From assembly GCA_038203525.1 (NCBI GenBank), contig JBBRDW010000002.1, positions 1-64,000 on the forward strand: a DNA stretch of 64,000 bases. The letters run 5' to 3'. The DNA comes from Limnovirga sp038203525 (GTDB taxonomy: Bacteria > Bacteroidota > Bacteroidia > Chitinophagales > Chitinophagaceae). The position numbers and the translations under genes are program-made. Positions 17,821-27,385 of this stretch are shown in pieces. The notes under the pieces are model-generated. The model saw only the letters and a program-made list of their open reading frames with translations. It was not told where the DNA came from and made no database searches. The first letter of the stretch is position 1. The number at the start of each line of letters is the position of its first letter.

Positions 17821-17857
17821 AAAAAAGGTGACTGAATTTTATGTTAGTCACCTTTTT
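17821..17857 (-). terminator. Rho-independent terminator
   Basis: AAAAAAGGTGACT pairs with AGTCACCTTTTT around an 11-12 base loop. It lies 34 bp beyond the stop of the minus-strand gene ending at 17891. Confidence 0.85.
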
Positions 17858-17890
17858 ATAGTTTTCAAATCTAAACCGAAACCAATGTCC

Positions 17891-19888
17891 TTAGTGCATC
17901 ACTACGCCGCTATTAAACATAAGCTCGTTCCTTATCGCTAGAGGAGAACCACATGCTGTACTAGCGTATTCCTTTAAATCTCTTGCTCTCCTAAGGATAT
18001 CGTTAAAACCACGCAGTTTTGGATTAGGAGTGGGCCTTAACGCAGGATCCTTAATCATTATACTATCGTTGTTTGGATTTAGATCCCAGTCATAACTTCC
18101 CCCCTGACCAGGCTTACCGGTTAGAAACCCAGATAAAGTTGCCTGTGTTCCAAAAAATACCGGGTCAACATGTGTAAAGTTTGTTTGTGTTTCACCAGAA
18201 TGGCATCCCGTGCAGGTATTCAATGAGAAAACCTGTCTTGTTGTATTGTTAGTAATATAAGCTAACCCGTTTTTATCAGTTGTCGCATCCCAATGGTAAA
18301 CATTTGGCAAATTTGAACCCGTAGTAGGGCCTAATATTTGAACCTTCCCGGCTCTGAAAGGGCTATCCTGCCAAAAACTAGGAACTTCGTATACATCAGC
18401 ATTTATGTTAGCCGAATTAGAATTTGCCCAGTTAGCCAAACGTCTAACCGCTGGGTTATCAACCTGCGCATTATAAATGTCGGCTGGATGGTGTGTTACT
18501 TCCCTTTCGAAAAGTACATGGGAGTTTAAACCTAAAATAAACTCCCTAAACTCACAGATGATTGGGTTTGGGGATAGAGCCCTGTCGTTTGAGCGCACGG
18601 TTTGAAGGCTGCTTTGATTTATTTTTGAAGGAGTTGAACCGCAATACGAGTAATAATCTGTTATTTTATTAAGCGCAGCATTGTACGGACTACTTCCAAC
18701 TGTATAGTTCTTAAGATCATACCATTTTTGTGCCCATGTTCTAAGGGTATCACAAATGTCAGGGTAGTTAACAGCGTATTCGACAACCACCGTAAAATCT
18801 TCTTTATCGGTACAGTTGCTGTTGATAAGATTAAATGTATAACGACCTTCTCCTGCTGCAATGGTCGAAAAACGTTCGCGAAGATCGAAACGGTTTGCAA
18901 TAGCAGACAACTTAAATGGGCAAAATCTAAAATCAAGTTGCCCTGATGGACCACCGGCTGCTTCACTTTTTGCAATCCATGGGTCCAGTATTTTATCGTT
19001 TACAAGTTTTCTTGCTTTTACAGTGTCACTATTAATAATCTTCCTTTTTTGATAATTGGCGAACCATGAGTTTTTAACAAAATTAGATAATTGTGCATCG
19101 GTTATAACGTCCGCTGGCGTTGTCTTGGCAAGCTCTTTCATCAGAGTTTTCATCGTCCATGGCCCATCAACATTACCAGTTTGAGTGCAGGGGTTCCATG
19201 TACGTGCAGGATCTTCAACAACTTTTAAATCTGTAATAAAAATGCAGTTCTTGCTAACAGAATCGTCAATTTTACTAATCGGCGGCTGAAGCGAAGCAAT
19301 TGAAACGGGAGAATAACTGTCAAGTTTCTTTACATCAAAACTTTCCAGTTCATCAGGTATATAAGTTATTGCCCTGTGTACAAAACGAAATTCCTTTTGC
19401 CCACTTTTTTTCATATCCTCATCCATAGTCACAGCAGTTTTCCTAAAATCATTTACATCTGCATAAATTTTCCCGGTAAAAAGCCCATCGCCTGCTTTTT
19501 TATCATCACCCAGGCCATCATCCCGGAAGTCGATATTTGTACCAAATTGTTTAATTGTTACAAAATGCCCAGGGTATCTTTCTTTTGGGTAATAGGCCAT
19601 CATAAGGAGGTGGCTGTTATCCCCTGGTATTCTTTGCACTAAAACGTCTTCTGCAGCAGGGACTCTTGAATTTATCGCAGGCACAATAACGCCAGGATCA
19701 TACCAATAGTCAGCATCAAATGCATCAACAAAATTCTGTTTCTGCCATCCCGAATAGCCAAAATCAACCATTTGATCCTGAACGTTTTTATAAATTGGCA
19801 TTGGAGCATTAACGCCGTTCCATGACAGCAAAGTAGTTGTACCAACTACCAAGAGGGTAAGAATTATGTTGTTTGTAGAAATTTTCAT
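17891..19888 (-). CDS. Large exported protein with a single CxxCH haem-type motif, paralog 1
   Basis: The better start is ATG 19888 (MKISTNNIILTLLVVGTTTLLSW), giving a signal or anchor sequence and 665 residues; the frame opens at 19945. It has no family name I am sure of. An N-terminal Ig-like segment includes RDDGLGDDKKAGDGLFTG, as in choice-of-anchor modules. A long middle region has conserved Cys and Trp. CTGCHSGE at about 559-563 is a c-type haem-binding signature, followed by THVDPVFFG. It is likely a periplasmic or surface protein, possibly a cytochrome. It is very similar to the product of 20506-22506 and in the same orientation. A terminator follows. Confidence 0.75.
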   Translation of the reverse strand: MKISTNNIILTLLVVGTTTLLSWNGVNAPMPIYKNVQDQMVDFGYSGWQKQNFVDAFDADYWYDPGVIVPAINSRVPAAEDVLVQRIPGDNSHLLMMAYYPKERYPGHFVTIKQFGTNIDFRDDGLGDDKKAGDGLFTGKIYADVNDFRKTAVTMDEDMKKSGQKEFRFVHRAITYIPDELESFDVKKLDSYSPVSIASLQPPISKIDDSVSKNCIFITDLKVVEDPARTWNPCTQTGNVDGPWTMKTLMKELAKTTPADVITDAQLSNFVKNSWFANYQKRKIINSDTVKARKLVNDKILDPWIAKSEAAGGPSGQLDFRFCPFKLSAIANRFDLRERFSTIAAGEGRYTFNLINSNCTDKEDFTVVVEYAVNYPDICDTLRTWAQKWYDLKNYTVGSSPYNAALNKITDYYSYCGSTPSKINQSSLQTVRSNDRALSPNPIICEFREFILGLNSHVLFEREVTHHPADIYNAQVDNPAVRRLANWANSNSANINADVYEVPSFWQDSPFRAGKVQILGPTTGSNLPNVYHWDATTDKNGLAYITNNTTRQVFSLNTCTGCHSGETQTNFTHVDPVFFGTQATLSGFLTGKPGQGGSYDWDLNPNNDSIMIKDPALRPTPNPKLRGFNDILRRARDLKEYASTACGSPLAIRNELMFNSGVVMH

Positions 19889-20410
19889 GGTTGCTAAATT
19901 TTTAAAAAATAATGCTAAAATAGCTAAAATATCAATCTCCCACACACAAATATTTTACTTTAGTCGATAATTTTGGCGCAAATGAATTTATGCGGTAGTT
20001 AAAGAAAAATTTAAGCCCGTCTTAAGGCGTTGCTTCCAATCTTGATTAGCCGCTGTTTAAAAAAATGCAAGGAAAAGTATTGTTGTGCAAATCTTATTTT
20101 ACTGTATACTCTACAAGACATTTTTTGGTAAAACTGGATTTTGAGGCCGATGAAAGAGAAGGGAGTATAAGAATAGGAGAGACTAAAAAGACCATAAGAG
20201 AAATGTCAGGTAATGGGCCACATTTTTCAATGGGGCGTTTCACAGCCCATTCATTTTTGCTCTTTTCCAATGCCTTTGTATGGCAGAAAAGTACCTGGCT
20301 TTTCAAAGTTATTATAAGCAGTTATTGAATTTGAGTTTAAAGTGACTTCGCCTAATCAACCTATATTCTAACTTAAGATTGCTGTATTCACTTTTGGGTT
20401 TAACCATACT
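19889..20410. other. Spacer between the duplicated cytochrome-like genes
   Basis: About 520 bp. Two overlapping antisense frames exist (plus 20065-20328, 87 codons; minus 20094-20306, 70 codons). Neither resembles a family I know and at most one could be real. No DIR copy is present, unusually for this window. Confidence 0.4.
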
Positions 20411-20443
20411 AAAAAAGGAGACTAAAAAAATAGCCTCCTTTTT
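20411..20443 (-). terminator. Rho-independent terminator
   Basis: AAAAAGGAG pairs with CTCCTTTTT around an A-rich loop, about 60 bp downstream of the minus-strand gene ending at 20506. Confidence 0.75.
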
Positions 20444-20505
20444 ATACAGTGTCAACTTAAATACCTTTAACTTTTCTTGTTTGGGCCCGTTGACCATTCA
20501 TTAGC

Positions 20506-22506
20506 CTAATGAACCGCTACACCAGAGTTAAACATTAATTCATTTCTTATAGCCAAAACTGAACCGCACGGTGTTGTTGCGTAATCTTTTAAATCTCTTG
20601 CTCTTCTTAGTATATCATTAAACCCGCGCAATTTTGGATTAGGAGTAGGCCTTAACGCCGGGTCTTTGATGAGAATACTATCGTTGTTTGGATTAAGGTC
20701 CCAATCATAACTTCCTCCCTGCCCGGGTTTCCCGGTTAAAAAGCCGGAAAGTGTTGCCTGGGTTCCAAAAAAAACAGGGTCAACATGGGTAAAATTTGTT
20801 TGCGTTTCGCCTGAATGACATCCTGTGCAAGTGTTCAAGGAGAATACTTGTCTGGTTGTGTTATTTGTAATATAAGCTAATCCGTTTTTATCAGATGTTG
20901 CATCCCAGTAGTAAACGTTGGGTAGATTAGAACCCGTTGTTGGACCAAGTATCTGTACTTTCCCTGCTCTAAATGGGCTGTCTTGCCAAAAGCTGGGAAC
21001 TTGATAAACATCAGCATTAATATTGGCCGAGTTAGAATTTGCCCAGTTTGCAAGGCGCCTGGTTGCTGCATTGTCAACTTTTGCATTATAAATATCTGCC
21101 GGATGGTGTGTTACCTCTCTTTGGAAAAGTACATTTGATGTTAGCCCTAAAATAAATTCTCTGAATTCACAAATAATTGGATTTGGAGAAAGTGCCCTAT
21201 CATTAGTCCGGAGCGTTTGCAGGCTGCTTTGATTAATTTTTGAAGGAGTGGAACCACAATAAGAAAAATAATCTGTAATCTTATTTAGCGCAGCATTATA
21301 TGCACTGCTCCCCATCTCATAATTTTTGAGATCGTACCACTTTTGTGCCCAGGTTCTGAGTGTATCACAAATATCAGGGTAGTTAACTGCGTATTCAATT
21401 ACCACGGTGAAATCTTCTTTATCGGTGCAGCTGCTGTTTATCAAGTTGAAAGTGTACCTTCCTTCTCCTGCTGCTATGGTTGAGAAACGTTCACGAAGAT
21501 CAAAACGATTGGCGATGCCGGTTAATTTAAACGGACAAAATCTGAAATCCAGCTGGCCCGGCCGGCCACCAGCAGCTTCACTTTTGGCAATCCATGGATC
21601 AAGTATCTTATCGTTGACAAGCTTTCTTGCTTTTACGGTATCACTGTTGATAATCTTTCGTTTTTGATAATTGGCAAACCATGAATTCTTCACAAAATCA
21701 GATAGTGCTGAATCAGTTATTACGCTTGCGGGAGTCTTTTTAGCGAGTTCCTTCAATAATGTTTTCATCGTCCATGGACCATTAACATTGCCAGTTTGAG
21801 TACAGGGGTTCCAAGTACGCGCAGGGTCTTCAACAACTTTTAGATCTGTAATAAAAATGCAACTCTTTCTAACAGAGTCATCAATTTTAGTAATCCCGGC
21901 CTGGGATAGAGACGTAACCGACACGGGTGAGTAATTATCAAGCTTTTTAACGTCAAAACTTTCGAGTTCATCGGGGTTGTATGTCATTGCCCGGTGTACA
22001 AAACGAAACTGCTTCTGGCCGCTTTTTTTCATTTCTTCATCCATGTTAACGGCTGTTTTTCTGAAATCATTTACATCTGCATAAATTTTTCCGGTAAAAA
22101 GACCATCACCTGCTTTCTTATCATCCCCAAGTCCATCATCCCTGAAGTCGATATTTGTACCGAATTGTTTGATCGTTACAAAATGTCCCGGATACCTTTC
22201 TTTTGGGTAATAAGCCATCATTAGCAGGTGGCTGTTATCGCCTTGAATTTTTTGAACCAAAACATCCTCGGCTGGGGGCACTCTCGAATTTAAGTTCGGA
22301 ACTATCACGCCAAAATCATAGTCGTAATTTGCATTATATGCGTCAATTTCATTTTGTTCCTGCAATTGCGAATAATCAAATTCACTCATTTGGTCTGAAC
22401 TGGTCTTGTAGATTGGTTTTGGATTATTAAATCCATTCCAAGATAATAAAGTTGTTGCAAGCAATACAAGAACTGCGAGGATAATTTTATTTGGTGAAAT
22501 TTTCAT
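20506..22506 (-). CDS. Large exported protein with a single CxxCH haem-type motif, paralog 2
   Basis: The start is taken at ATG 22506 (MKISPNKIILAVLVLLATTLLSW), which aligns with the start chosen for the downstream paralog and gives 666 residues. It has the same architecture: signal or anchor helix, RDDGLGDDKKAGDGLFTG Ig-like segment, conserved middle region and CTGCHSGETQTNF near the C-terminus. By eye most residues are identical to paralog 1, with differences concentrated in the first 60 residues. The two genes are a tandem direct duplication, each with its own terminator, so they can be regulated separately. Function is unknown. A single haem motif makes an electron-transfer or peroxidase-like role possible. 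Confidence 0.75.
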   Translation of the reverse strand: MKISPNKIILAVLVLLATTLLSWNGFNNPKPIYKTSSDQMSEFDYSQLQEQNEIDAYNANYDYDFGVIVPNLNSRVPPAEDVLVQKIQGDNSHLLMMAYYPKERYPGHFVTIKQFGTNIDFRDDGLGDDKKAGDGLFTGKIYADVNDFRKTAVNMDEEMKKSGQKQFRFVHRAMTYNPDELESFDVKKLDNYSPVSVTSLSQAGITKIDDSVRKSCIFITDLKVVEDPARTWNPCTQTGNVNGPWTMKTLLKELAKKTPASVITDSALSDFVKNSWFANYQKRKIINSDTVKARKLVNDKILDPWIAKSEAAGGRPGQLDFRFCPFKLTGIANRFDLRERFSTIAAGEGRYTFNLINSSCTDKEDFTVVIEYAVNYPDICDTLRTWAQKWYDLKNYEMGSSAYNAALNKITDYFSYCGSTPSKINQSSLQTLRTNDRALSPNPIICEFREFILGLTSNVLFQREVTHHPADIYNAKVDNAATRRLANWANSNSANINADVYQVPSFWQDSPFRAGKVQILGPTTGSNLPNVYYWDATSDKNGLAYITNNTTRQVFSLNTCTGCHSGETQTNFTHVDPVFFGTQATLSGFLTGKPGQGGSYDWDLNPNNDSILIKDPALRPTPNPKLRGFNDILRRARDLKDYATTPCGSVLAIRNELMFNSGVAVH

Positions 22507-22739
22507 AACTGCGATTTTAGAACTTTTGGGCAAAATATACCAGAGTTGCGGGCTTTCAAAATATTGTTTAACATTTATTTTGATTCCTGCTGTAAATACA
22601 TAACAAGTGATAAACGACTTATTTCTGGATAAGAGAATTAAAAAAAAGAGTCTGATTTTCTCGTTGTGAAAAATAAAAATGTATTGAAAACATACCGGTT
22701 CCTGGAATTAAAAAAATCCCCATCAGGAATGAAAAAGTT

Positions 22740-22828
22740 ATTTTCTGGTTTGCAGAATAAAGTTATTCAGCACAAGAGTGCGACGCAACCGGGATGCCAC
22801 GACGTCAAAAGCCGGGCCCATAATTCAT
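22740..22828 (+). repeat. DIR copy 11
   Basis: Forward copy, core GCACAAGAGTGCGACGCAA at 22770-22788, then AAAGCCGGGCCCATAATTC immediately before the stop of the next gene (22834). Confidence 0.85.
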
Positions 22829-22833
22829 CTGCC

Positions 22834-25056
22834 TTATTTTAAATTCAGTTTTTGCTTGAGTGATTTAATTTTGGTTTTAAAAGTTTTCAATTCCCGTTGC
22901 TGATTATTGATAAAGCTATTGTCTTCGAGGCTGCCCACAACACTTGTCATTTCTGCATTTGTATCGTAAAGCATTTTCCTGTATGGATTATTATAGTCCT
23001 TTGCCCTTGACTCGTAAATACTTTTTGCGATCCATTCCTTTGTGAATAGTGTTTCATTTACCAATCCCGACAACTCTTCGGGGGTTATTTTCTTAAGGGT
23101 TATTCCGGATATTTCTGTTAATGACGCAAGTGCATGCAGCATTTTTTGATGCGGGTATTTTGTACCGTACTCACTATAAGTATTGTGAAGGTTTGTCCAT
23201 GATTTTATTTTTCCGTCTCTAACTTTTTTCTTAATAAGTTCAACATCCGCAGTCGGAATTAACTGCCCCCCTACATTTAGCCACGCATTTCTGCTAAACT
23301 TTTGGGGAAGACCTCCTCTAAGCATTTCAACACTTGTAATCTTTTGCTCCTTTATCAGAAAAAGTAAATTAGTTACGCCATAATATTTTATAAGCTGGCT
23401 GAACAAAGCAAAAGCTTTTCTCACTTTTATAATTACTGTTTTTCTGCTGCTGTTTTCAAAGCCATCAGCTTCAATCTCCAGCGAATCAATTACCGTATCA
23501 TCATTTTGAAGAAGTTCTTTGCCCTTTAATCTGCATGCACTCTCGGGAATTTTTTTTTCAGGATTTTCTTTTTTGTAAAAGGCCTTTCCGGTAAAATATT
23601 CCAACTGCGAGATTGACTCAAACATTTCATTAACCGTATCGGGTGCCAGGTACTCATATTCCATTTGCTGTACCGGCAGTATGCGTTTATCCCTGTCTCC
23701 ATATTTCCAGGAGTTTCGGGCAAGTGCATACATATTATACATGAACCAGTAACCCGGCATAACTACCAGCTGATCTTTTGCAGTGTTGATGCTTACGAGC
23801 GAAAATGGTATAGTAATATTAAGCTCATAAGAATAATCTGCTTTTGCTAGAATAGTAAAACTGGCAAACCTGGAATTATGTTTAATACTTACGCAAAGCC
23901 CCGGCCAAAAGCCCCGGCCCATAACAACCTCGCCATCTGCAGCTCTTGAATTGTGGTTCGATCCTATGGTTGCGCCTGCCGCTATATTACTCTGCCCCAT
24001 CAACACCGCAGCGCATAAAAATGAATTGTTGTGGTGCTGCTCATGGGCGGGAAATATAAGTGAATTTAATACCTCGCAGCAGGAAATGGTGGAGTTGTTT
24101 CCTAAATACGAATTGATAAGCCTTGCACCATATTTGAGCATAGAATTTGAAGCCATTACAAAACGTACCGCCTTAACACCGTAAAATATTCTGCAGCCAA
24201 AACCCACAATCCCATTTACCATTTCGCAACCTTCCCCAATCTGCGATTTACCATCGGGGCCAGAGTTAATAGTTAGGTTTTTAAGTTTGTTGGCGCCTTT
24301 TATATAAGCGTCGCTGCCAATCCATACATCTTTAATAATTGCGCAGTTTTTTATCACGGTCCTGTCTCCTACTTTACCGTAGTAGCCCCGGTGTTTTTTA
24401 AATTCGTTCTCGGTAAATATTTTAAACTGCTGCAACAGCTTTTCATCATCACGGTATTTGCTCCAGAGCCAGGCATCGCCGGGCAGCATACCGTTAAAAG
24501 GTATTACACTGCGGCCACCGTTCTCATTACATATCTCCATCCAAATGCGTACGCTTTCGGGTTCGCCTTCTTTTAAAATACCTATGCCAAACTTTGCGTG
24601 ATCGCTGGTGGCAAGTTCATTTACATTTACAATGATAACTTCATTGCCAATAATGTAGTTCGATAAATGGTTCACATTATCTATGGCTACGTTGTCGCCA
24701 AAATCGCAGCTTATGATGGTAGAATTGTACAAACCCACCGGCAGTTTCAGATCGCTGAATTCTAAACAAAAAGGTTCCAGTTTACCAATACGTACCAGCC
24801 CAAAAAAAGTACATCCTTTTACCAGTTCTGCATTAAAAGCATCGCTTACAAGAATCTTATTCCAGTCATCACTGCTGTTGTTATTGCGCACTAATAATTC
24901 TATTTCGTGGGCGGTAAGCTGGCGGTAGTTAATACCGCTGCGGTTCTGCAGGTTGCGCAGGTAATATTCATCTTTGCCTTTTGGCAGGTATTCCGGCTTT
25001 ATAAAATTATAACCCAGTTTTTCTATCGAACTTTTCTTAATAATGTTCTGCTCCAT
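22834..25056 (-). CDS. DUF4954 family protein, left-handed beta-helix (hexapeptide-type)
   Basis: The frame opens at 25068. ATG 25056 (MEQNIIKKSS) is the likelier start, giving 740 residues. The central part (about 85-430) is full of hexapeptide-like turns (VAIDNVNHLSNYIIGNEVIIVN, TVIKNCAIIKDVWIGSDAYIKG, NSTISCCEVLNSLI). It contains the long conserved SVIPFNGMLPGDAWLWSKYRDD stretch, which I associate with the Bacteroidota DUF4954 family. The C-terminal third is helical and charged. No signal peptide, so probably cytoplasmic. Sugar-nucleotide or acyl transfer is often inferred for such folds but is unproven. Confidence 0.8.
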   Translation of the reverse strand: MEQNIIKKSSIEKLGYNFIKPEYLPKGKDEYYLRNLQNRSGINYRQLTAHEIELLVRNNNSSDDWNKILVSDAFNAELVKGCTFFGLVRIGKLEPFCLEFSDLKLPVGLYNSTIISCDFGDNVAIDNVNHLSNYIIGNEVIIVNVNELATSDHAKFGIGILKEGEPESVRIWMEICNENGGRSVIPFNGMLPGDAWLWSKYRDDEKLLQQFKIFTENEFKKHRGYYGKVGDRTVIKNCAIIKDVWIGSDAYIKGANKLKNLTINSGPDGKSQIGEGCEMVNGIVGFGCRIFYGVKAVRFVMASNSMLKYGARLINSYLGNNSTISCCEVLNSLIFPAHEQHHNNSFLCAAVLMGQSNIAAGATIGSNHNSRAADGEVVMGRGFWPGLCVSIKHNSRFASFTILAKADYSYELNITIPFSLVSINTAKDQLVVMPGYWFMYNMYALARNSWKYGDRDKRILPVQQMEYEYLAPDTVNEMFESISQLEYFTGKAFYKKENPEKKIPESACRLKGKELLQNDDTVIDSLEIEADGFENSSRKTVIIKVRKAFALFSQLIKYYGVTNLLFLIKEQKITSVEMLRGGLPQKFSRNAWLNVGGQLIPTADVELIKKKVRDGKIKSWTNLHNTYSEYGTKYPHQKMLHALASLTEISGITLKKITPEELSGLVNETLFTKEWIAKSIYESRAKDYNNPYRKMLYDTNAEMTSVVGSLEDNSFINNQQRELKTFKTKIKSLKQKLNLK

Positions 25057-25074
25057 TAGAAAATACATTTTATG

Positions 25075-25185
25075 TTCCCGGCGAAAATAACACTATTGAG
25101 CTTTTCTTGCGTCGCACTCTTGTACGGTTTGATACTTTATGGAGCTTTTACCTAAGCGTAGATTACAGCGAAGAATACTTGAGGT
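25075..25185 (-). repeat. DIR copy 12
   Basis: Reverse copy with perfect core complement at 25107-25125. Both arms are present: CACTATTGAGCTTTTC before it and GGAGCTTTTACC plus GTAGATTACAGCG after it. It forms an inverted pair with the next copy, about 230 bp away. Confidence 0.88.
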
Positions 25186-25339
25186 AATAATATTTGCGCA
25201 GAAACAGAAAATAGATAATGATTAAACATATTACTATGAACTCCCTTCATATCGGGCATTTAATCCTCAATTCAAGATGCATGTCGAAACACCATCAATA
25301 ATAAGTTAGTGATTTAGTCTGTATGATTGCTCATTGCTC

Positions 25340-25415
25340 AGCGGTGGGCAAAACGCACAAGAGTGCAACGCAACAGGTGCTAAATATTAGTAATATAGTT
25401 TGGCTCATAAAAATA
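25340..25415 (+). repeat. DIR copy 13
   Basis: Forward copy, core 25355-25373 with two differences (GCACAAGAGTGCAACGCAA) and a TTTGGCTCATAAAAATAA end. The 185 bp between copies 12 and 13 holds no gene. Confidence 0.8.
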
Positions 25416-25599
25416 ATTACGGTATAAATGCTGCTCCCATTAATAATACTTTGAAAAGTGTAAGCGTATGTTGCCATGAGGCAAGCCAATTCAAAACGGA
25501 AGTTATGTATAGACTTATGTAAGCCGTGTAAAATAAACAGTTTGTGTTTTCGTATATTGCTGGTCTGTTTATTTTAAAAACAACCAAATTACCTGCTTC

Positions 25600-27036
25600 A
25601 TGAGCCCGATAAAAAAAACCATATTTGGGGGATTCTTTTTAATAACTGGTTTTATTGTCATTCTATTCTTTCTAATGCGTGGCTGCCTTTCAAAATATGA
25701 TGAACGTTCTGCAATTGCACGTTCTTTATATTTTGAAAAAGACACACAGGCGGTTATTTTTTCCATTGTAAAATTCGATAAAACAACTTCGTATTCGCGG
25801 GATGGGGGGGTTATACAAAAAACAGCAACCACCGAATATTCAGTGCAATCGAATAATGCAAAAACTGGTGCAAAGATCAATGAGCAAAAAATTAAAGATG
25901 CACATGATATAAAATACTTTCCTATAGAAATATTAGGCGCTTCAAACGGGCAGGCATGGCTATTCCTGGGAGAATTGCTGGCAATTGATCCGTTTACGCT
26001 TAAGGCCGCAGCAGATAAACAAATACTGGAAGAAAAAAACCCTGCGCTTAAAGGAAAATTCCCTGCGGAAAGAATTTACTACTCATTCAACAGTAATGAT
26101 AGTCAAATTTATTTTACAGCAACAGATGGCACAAAATGGCAACTGAATACACAATCATTCATTGCAATACCCCATGAATATTCGAATGAAATTAATTCTT
26201 TAAAATCTTTGCGTTTACAATTAGAAAAAGAGGAAAAGAAAAACAAATCAGCAATTGATTCATTATATAAAAAGTATGCTGATAGTGATGTAAAACTATA
26301 TTCAGCTGGCAAAATGACTTACAAAGAATACAGCCGCTTGAGCAGTGAGCATTTTAAACATCGCGATACCCTGTATAAACAAAGAGATAGTCTTTATAAG
26401 ATAAAAAGTAAATTAGAGAAACAGAACAATGGTTTAAGGGAATTACAGGATAAAATAGAATCATTAAAACAAACGGGTTTAAGCTACAATTCGATTGGGG
26501 CAAGCCAGGATACCTTAAAACGAAAATGGTATGGGCTTTATACAAAAGAAGAATTTGAAAACCTTTACAATCACTTCCGATACAACCCTGCCTATGACGA
26601 AACGGCAAGAAGGCAATTTTTTATTACTGATTATACAATCAATAAATATGATGATGCAATACTGAATAAAGATGCAGCAAATATGCCTTCTCCATCCTCT
26701 TATTTTTTGGATGGAAATTTTTTATTAGACAAGAAAACAGGAGTACCCATTCATCTTTCAAATGGAGAAAATTTCCTGGTAATTTATAAAGACAAAATTG
26801 GCAACGAAGGAAATATACAGCTAAGTATGATGGATGTGAATGGAACAATACAATGGACTTTTAATTCGCAATTGCATCAATGGCTTGACTGGATCTGCAC
26901 AGGTAAACAACTCTTTATTTTTGGAGTGAATAATAAAGAAGTAAGCAGTGGTGAAGGTAATGTACTTTGGTGCATCGATCTTTCAACAGGAAAGGGTCCG
27001 CTGTATAATTTTTTTACTGATGCCTTACAACCCTAG
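25600..27036 (+). CDS. Membrane-anchored protein of unknown function with a coiled coil
   Basis: 478 residues, family not recognised. One hydrophobic N-terminal segment (GGFFLITGFIVILFFLM, about 10-26) is followed by GCLSKYDERS, suggesting an inner-membrane anchor. An alternative is a lipoprotein with Cys at about 29. Residues 200-290 are strongly charged with heptad-like spacing (LRLQLEKEEKKNKSAIDSL; LYKQRDSLYKIKSKLEKQN), a probable coiled coil. The flanking parts look beta-rich with repeated Trp/Gly motifs (NGQAWLFLGE, GTIQWTFNSQLHQWLDWI), reminiscent of propeller-type domains. It is a single gene between DIR copies. Confidence 0.65.
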   Translation: MSPIKKTIFGGFFLITGFIVILFFLMRGCLSKYDERSAIARSLYFEKDTQAVIFSIVKFDKTTSYSRDGGVIQKTATTEYSVQSNNAKTGAKINEQKIKDAHDIKYFPIEILGASNGQAWLFLGELLAIDPFTLKAAADKQILEEKNPALKGKFPAERIYYSFNSNDSQIYFTATDGTKWQLNTQSFIAIPHEYSNEINSLKSLRLQLEKEEKKNKSAIDSLYKKYADSDVKLYSAGKMTYKEYSRLSSEHFKHRDTLYKQRDSLYKIKSKLEKQNNGLRELQDKIESLKQTGLSYNSIGASQDTLKRKWYGLYTKEEFENLYNHFRYNPAYDETARRQFFITDYTINKYDDAILNKDAANMPSPSSYFLDGNFLLDKKTGVPIHLSNGENFLVIYKDKIGNEGNIQLSMMDVNGTIQWTFNSQLHQWLDWICTGKQLFIFGVNNKEVSSGEGNVLWCIDLSTGKGPLYNFFTDALQP

Positions 27037-27234
27037 GTTATTTTTTTGTGCTATAAAAACACTGCTGCATACATTTACCTAACAAAAAAAGGTTGTAGAA
27101 CAATCCTTGGCACCAAAAAACAAATAGTCAAAAAGTTGCGCGTCCATTCATCATCTTAATCGAAAAATTTCTACTGGTGTCCCATATAAGATTAATATTA
27201 AGCAGTGCGCGTCGTTGTTAGTGTTTTTGTAAGT

Positions 27235-27356
27235 TCAACAATCTTCGATTCAATCTACGTTTTGGTAAAAGCACAAATGAATTACAATAAGTACAAGCGT
27301 GCGACGCAACGAAGCTTCATAGTATTCCCTCTGGCTGGCCCATAAATTTCTTCTTT
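27235..27356 (+). repeat. DIR copy 14
   Basis: Forward copy, core GTACAAGCGTGCGACGCAA at 27291-27309. The left arm has ATCTTCGATTCAATCTACG. The right end GGCTGGCCCATAAATTTC lies about 40 bp from the next stop codon. Confidence 0.87.
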
Positions 27357-27385
27357 CTTCTGTACTATTCAATAGTAAATAAATG

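Noticed and set aside
18661..18975. 104-codon frame within the CxxCH paralog 1 gene, and matching shadows in paralog 2
   Set aside because: Out-of-frame shadows of well-supported large coding regions.
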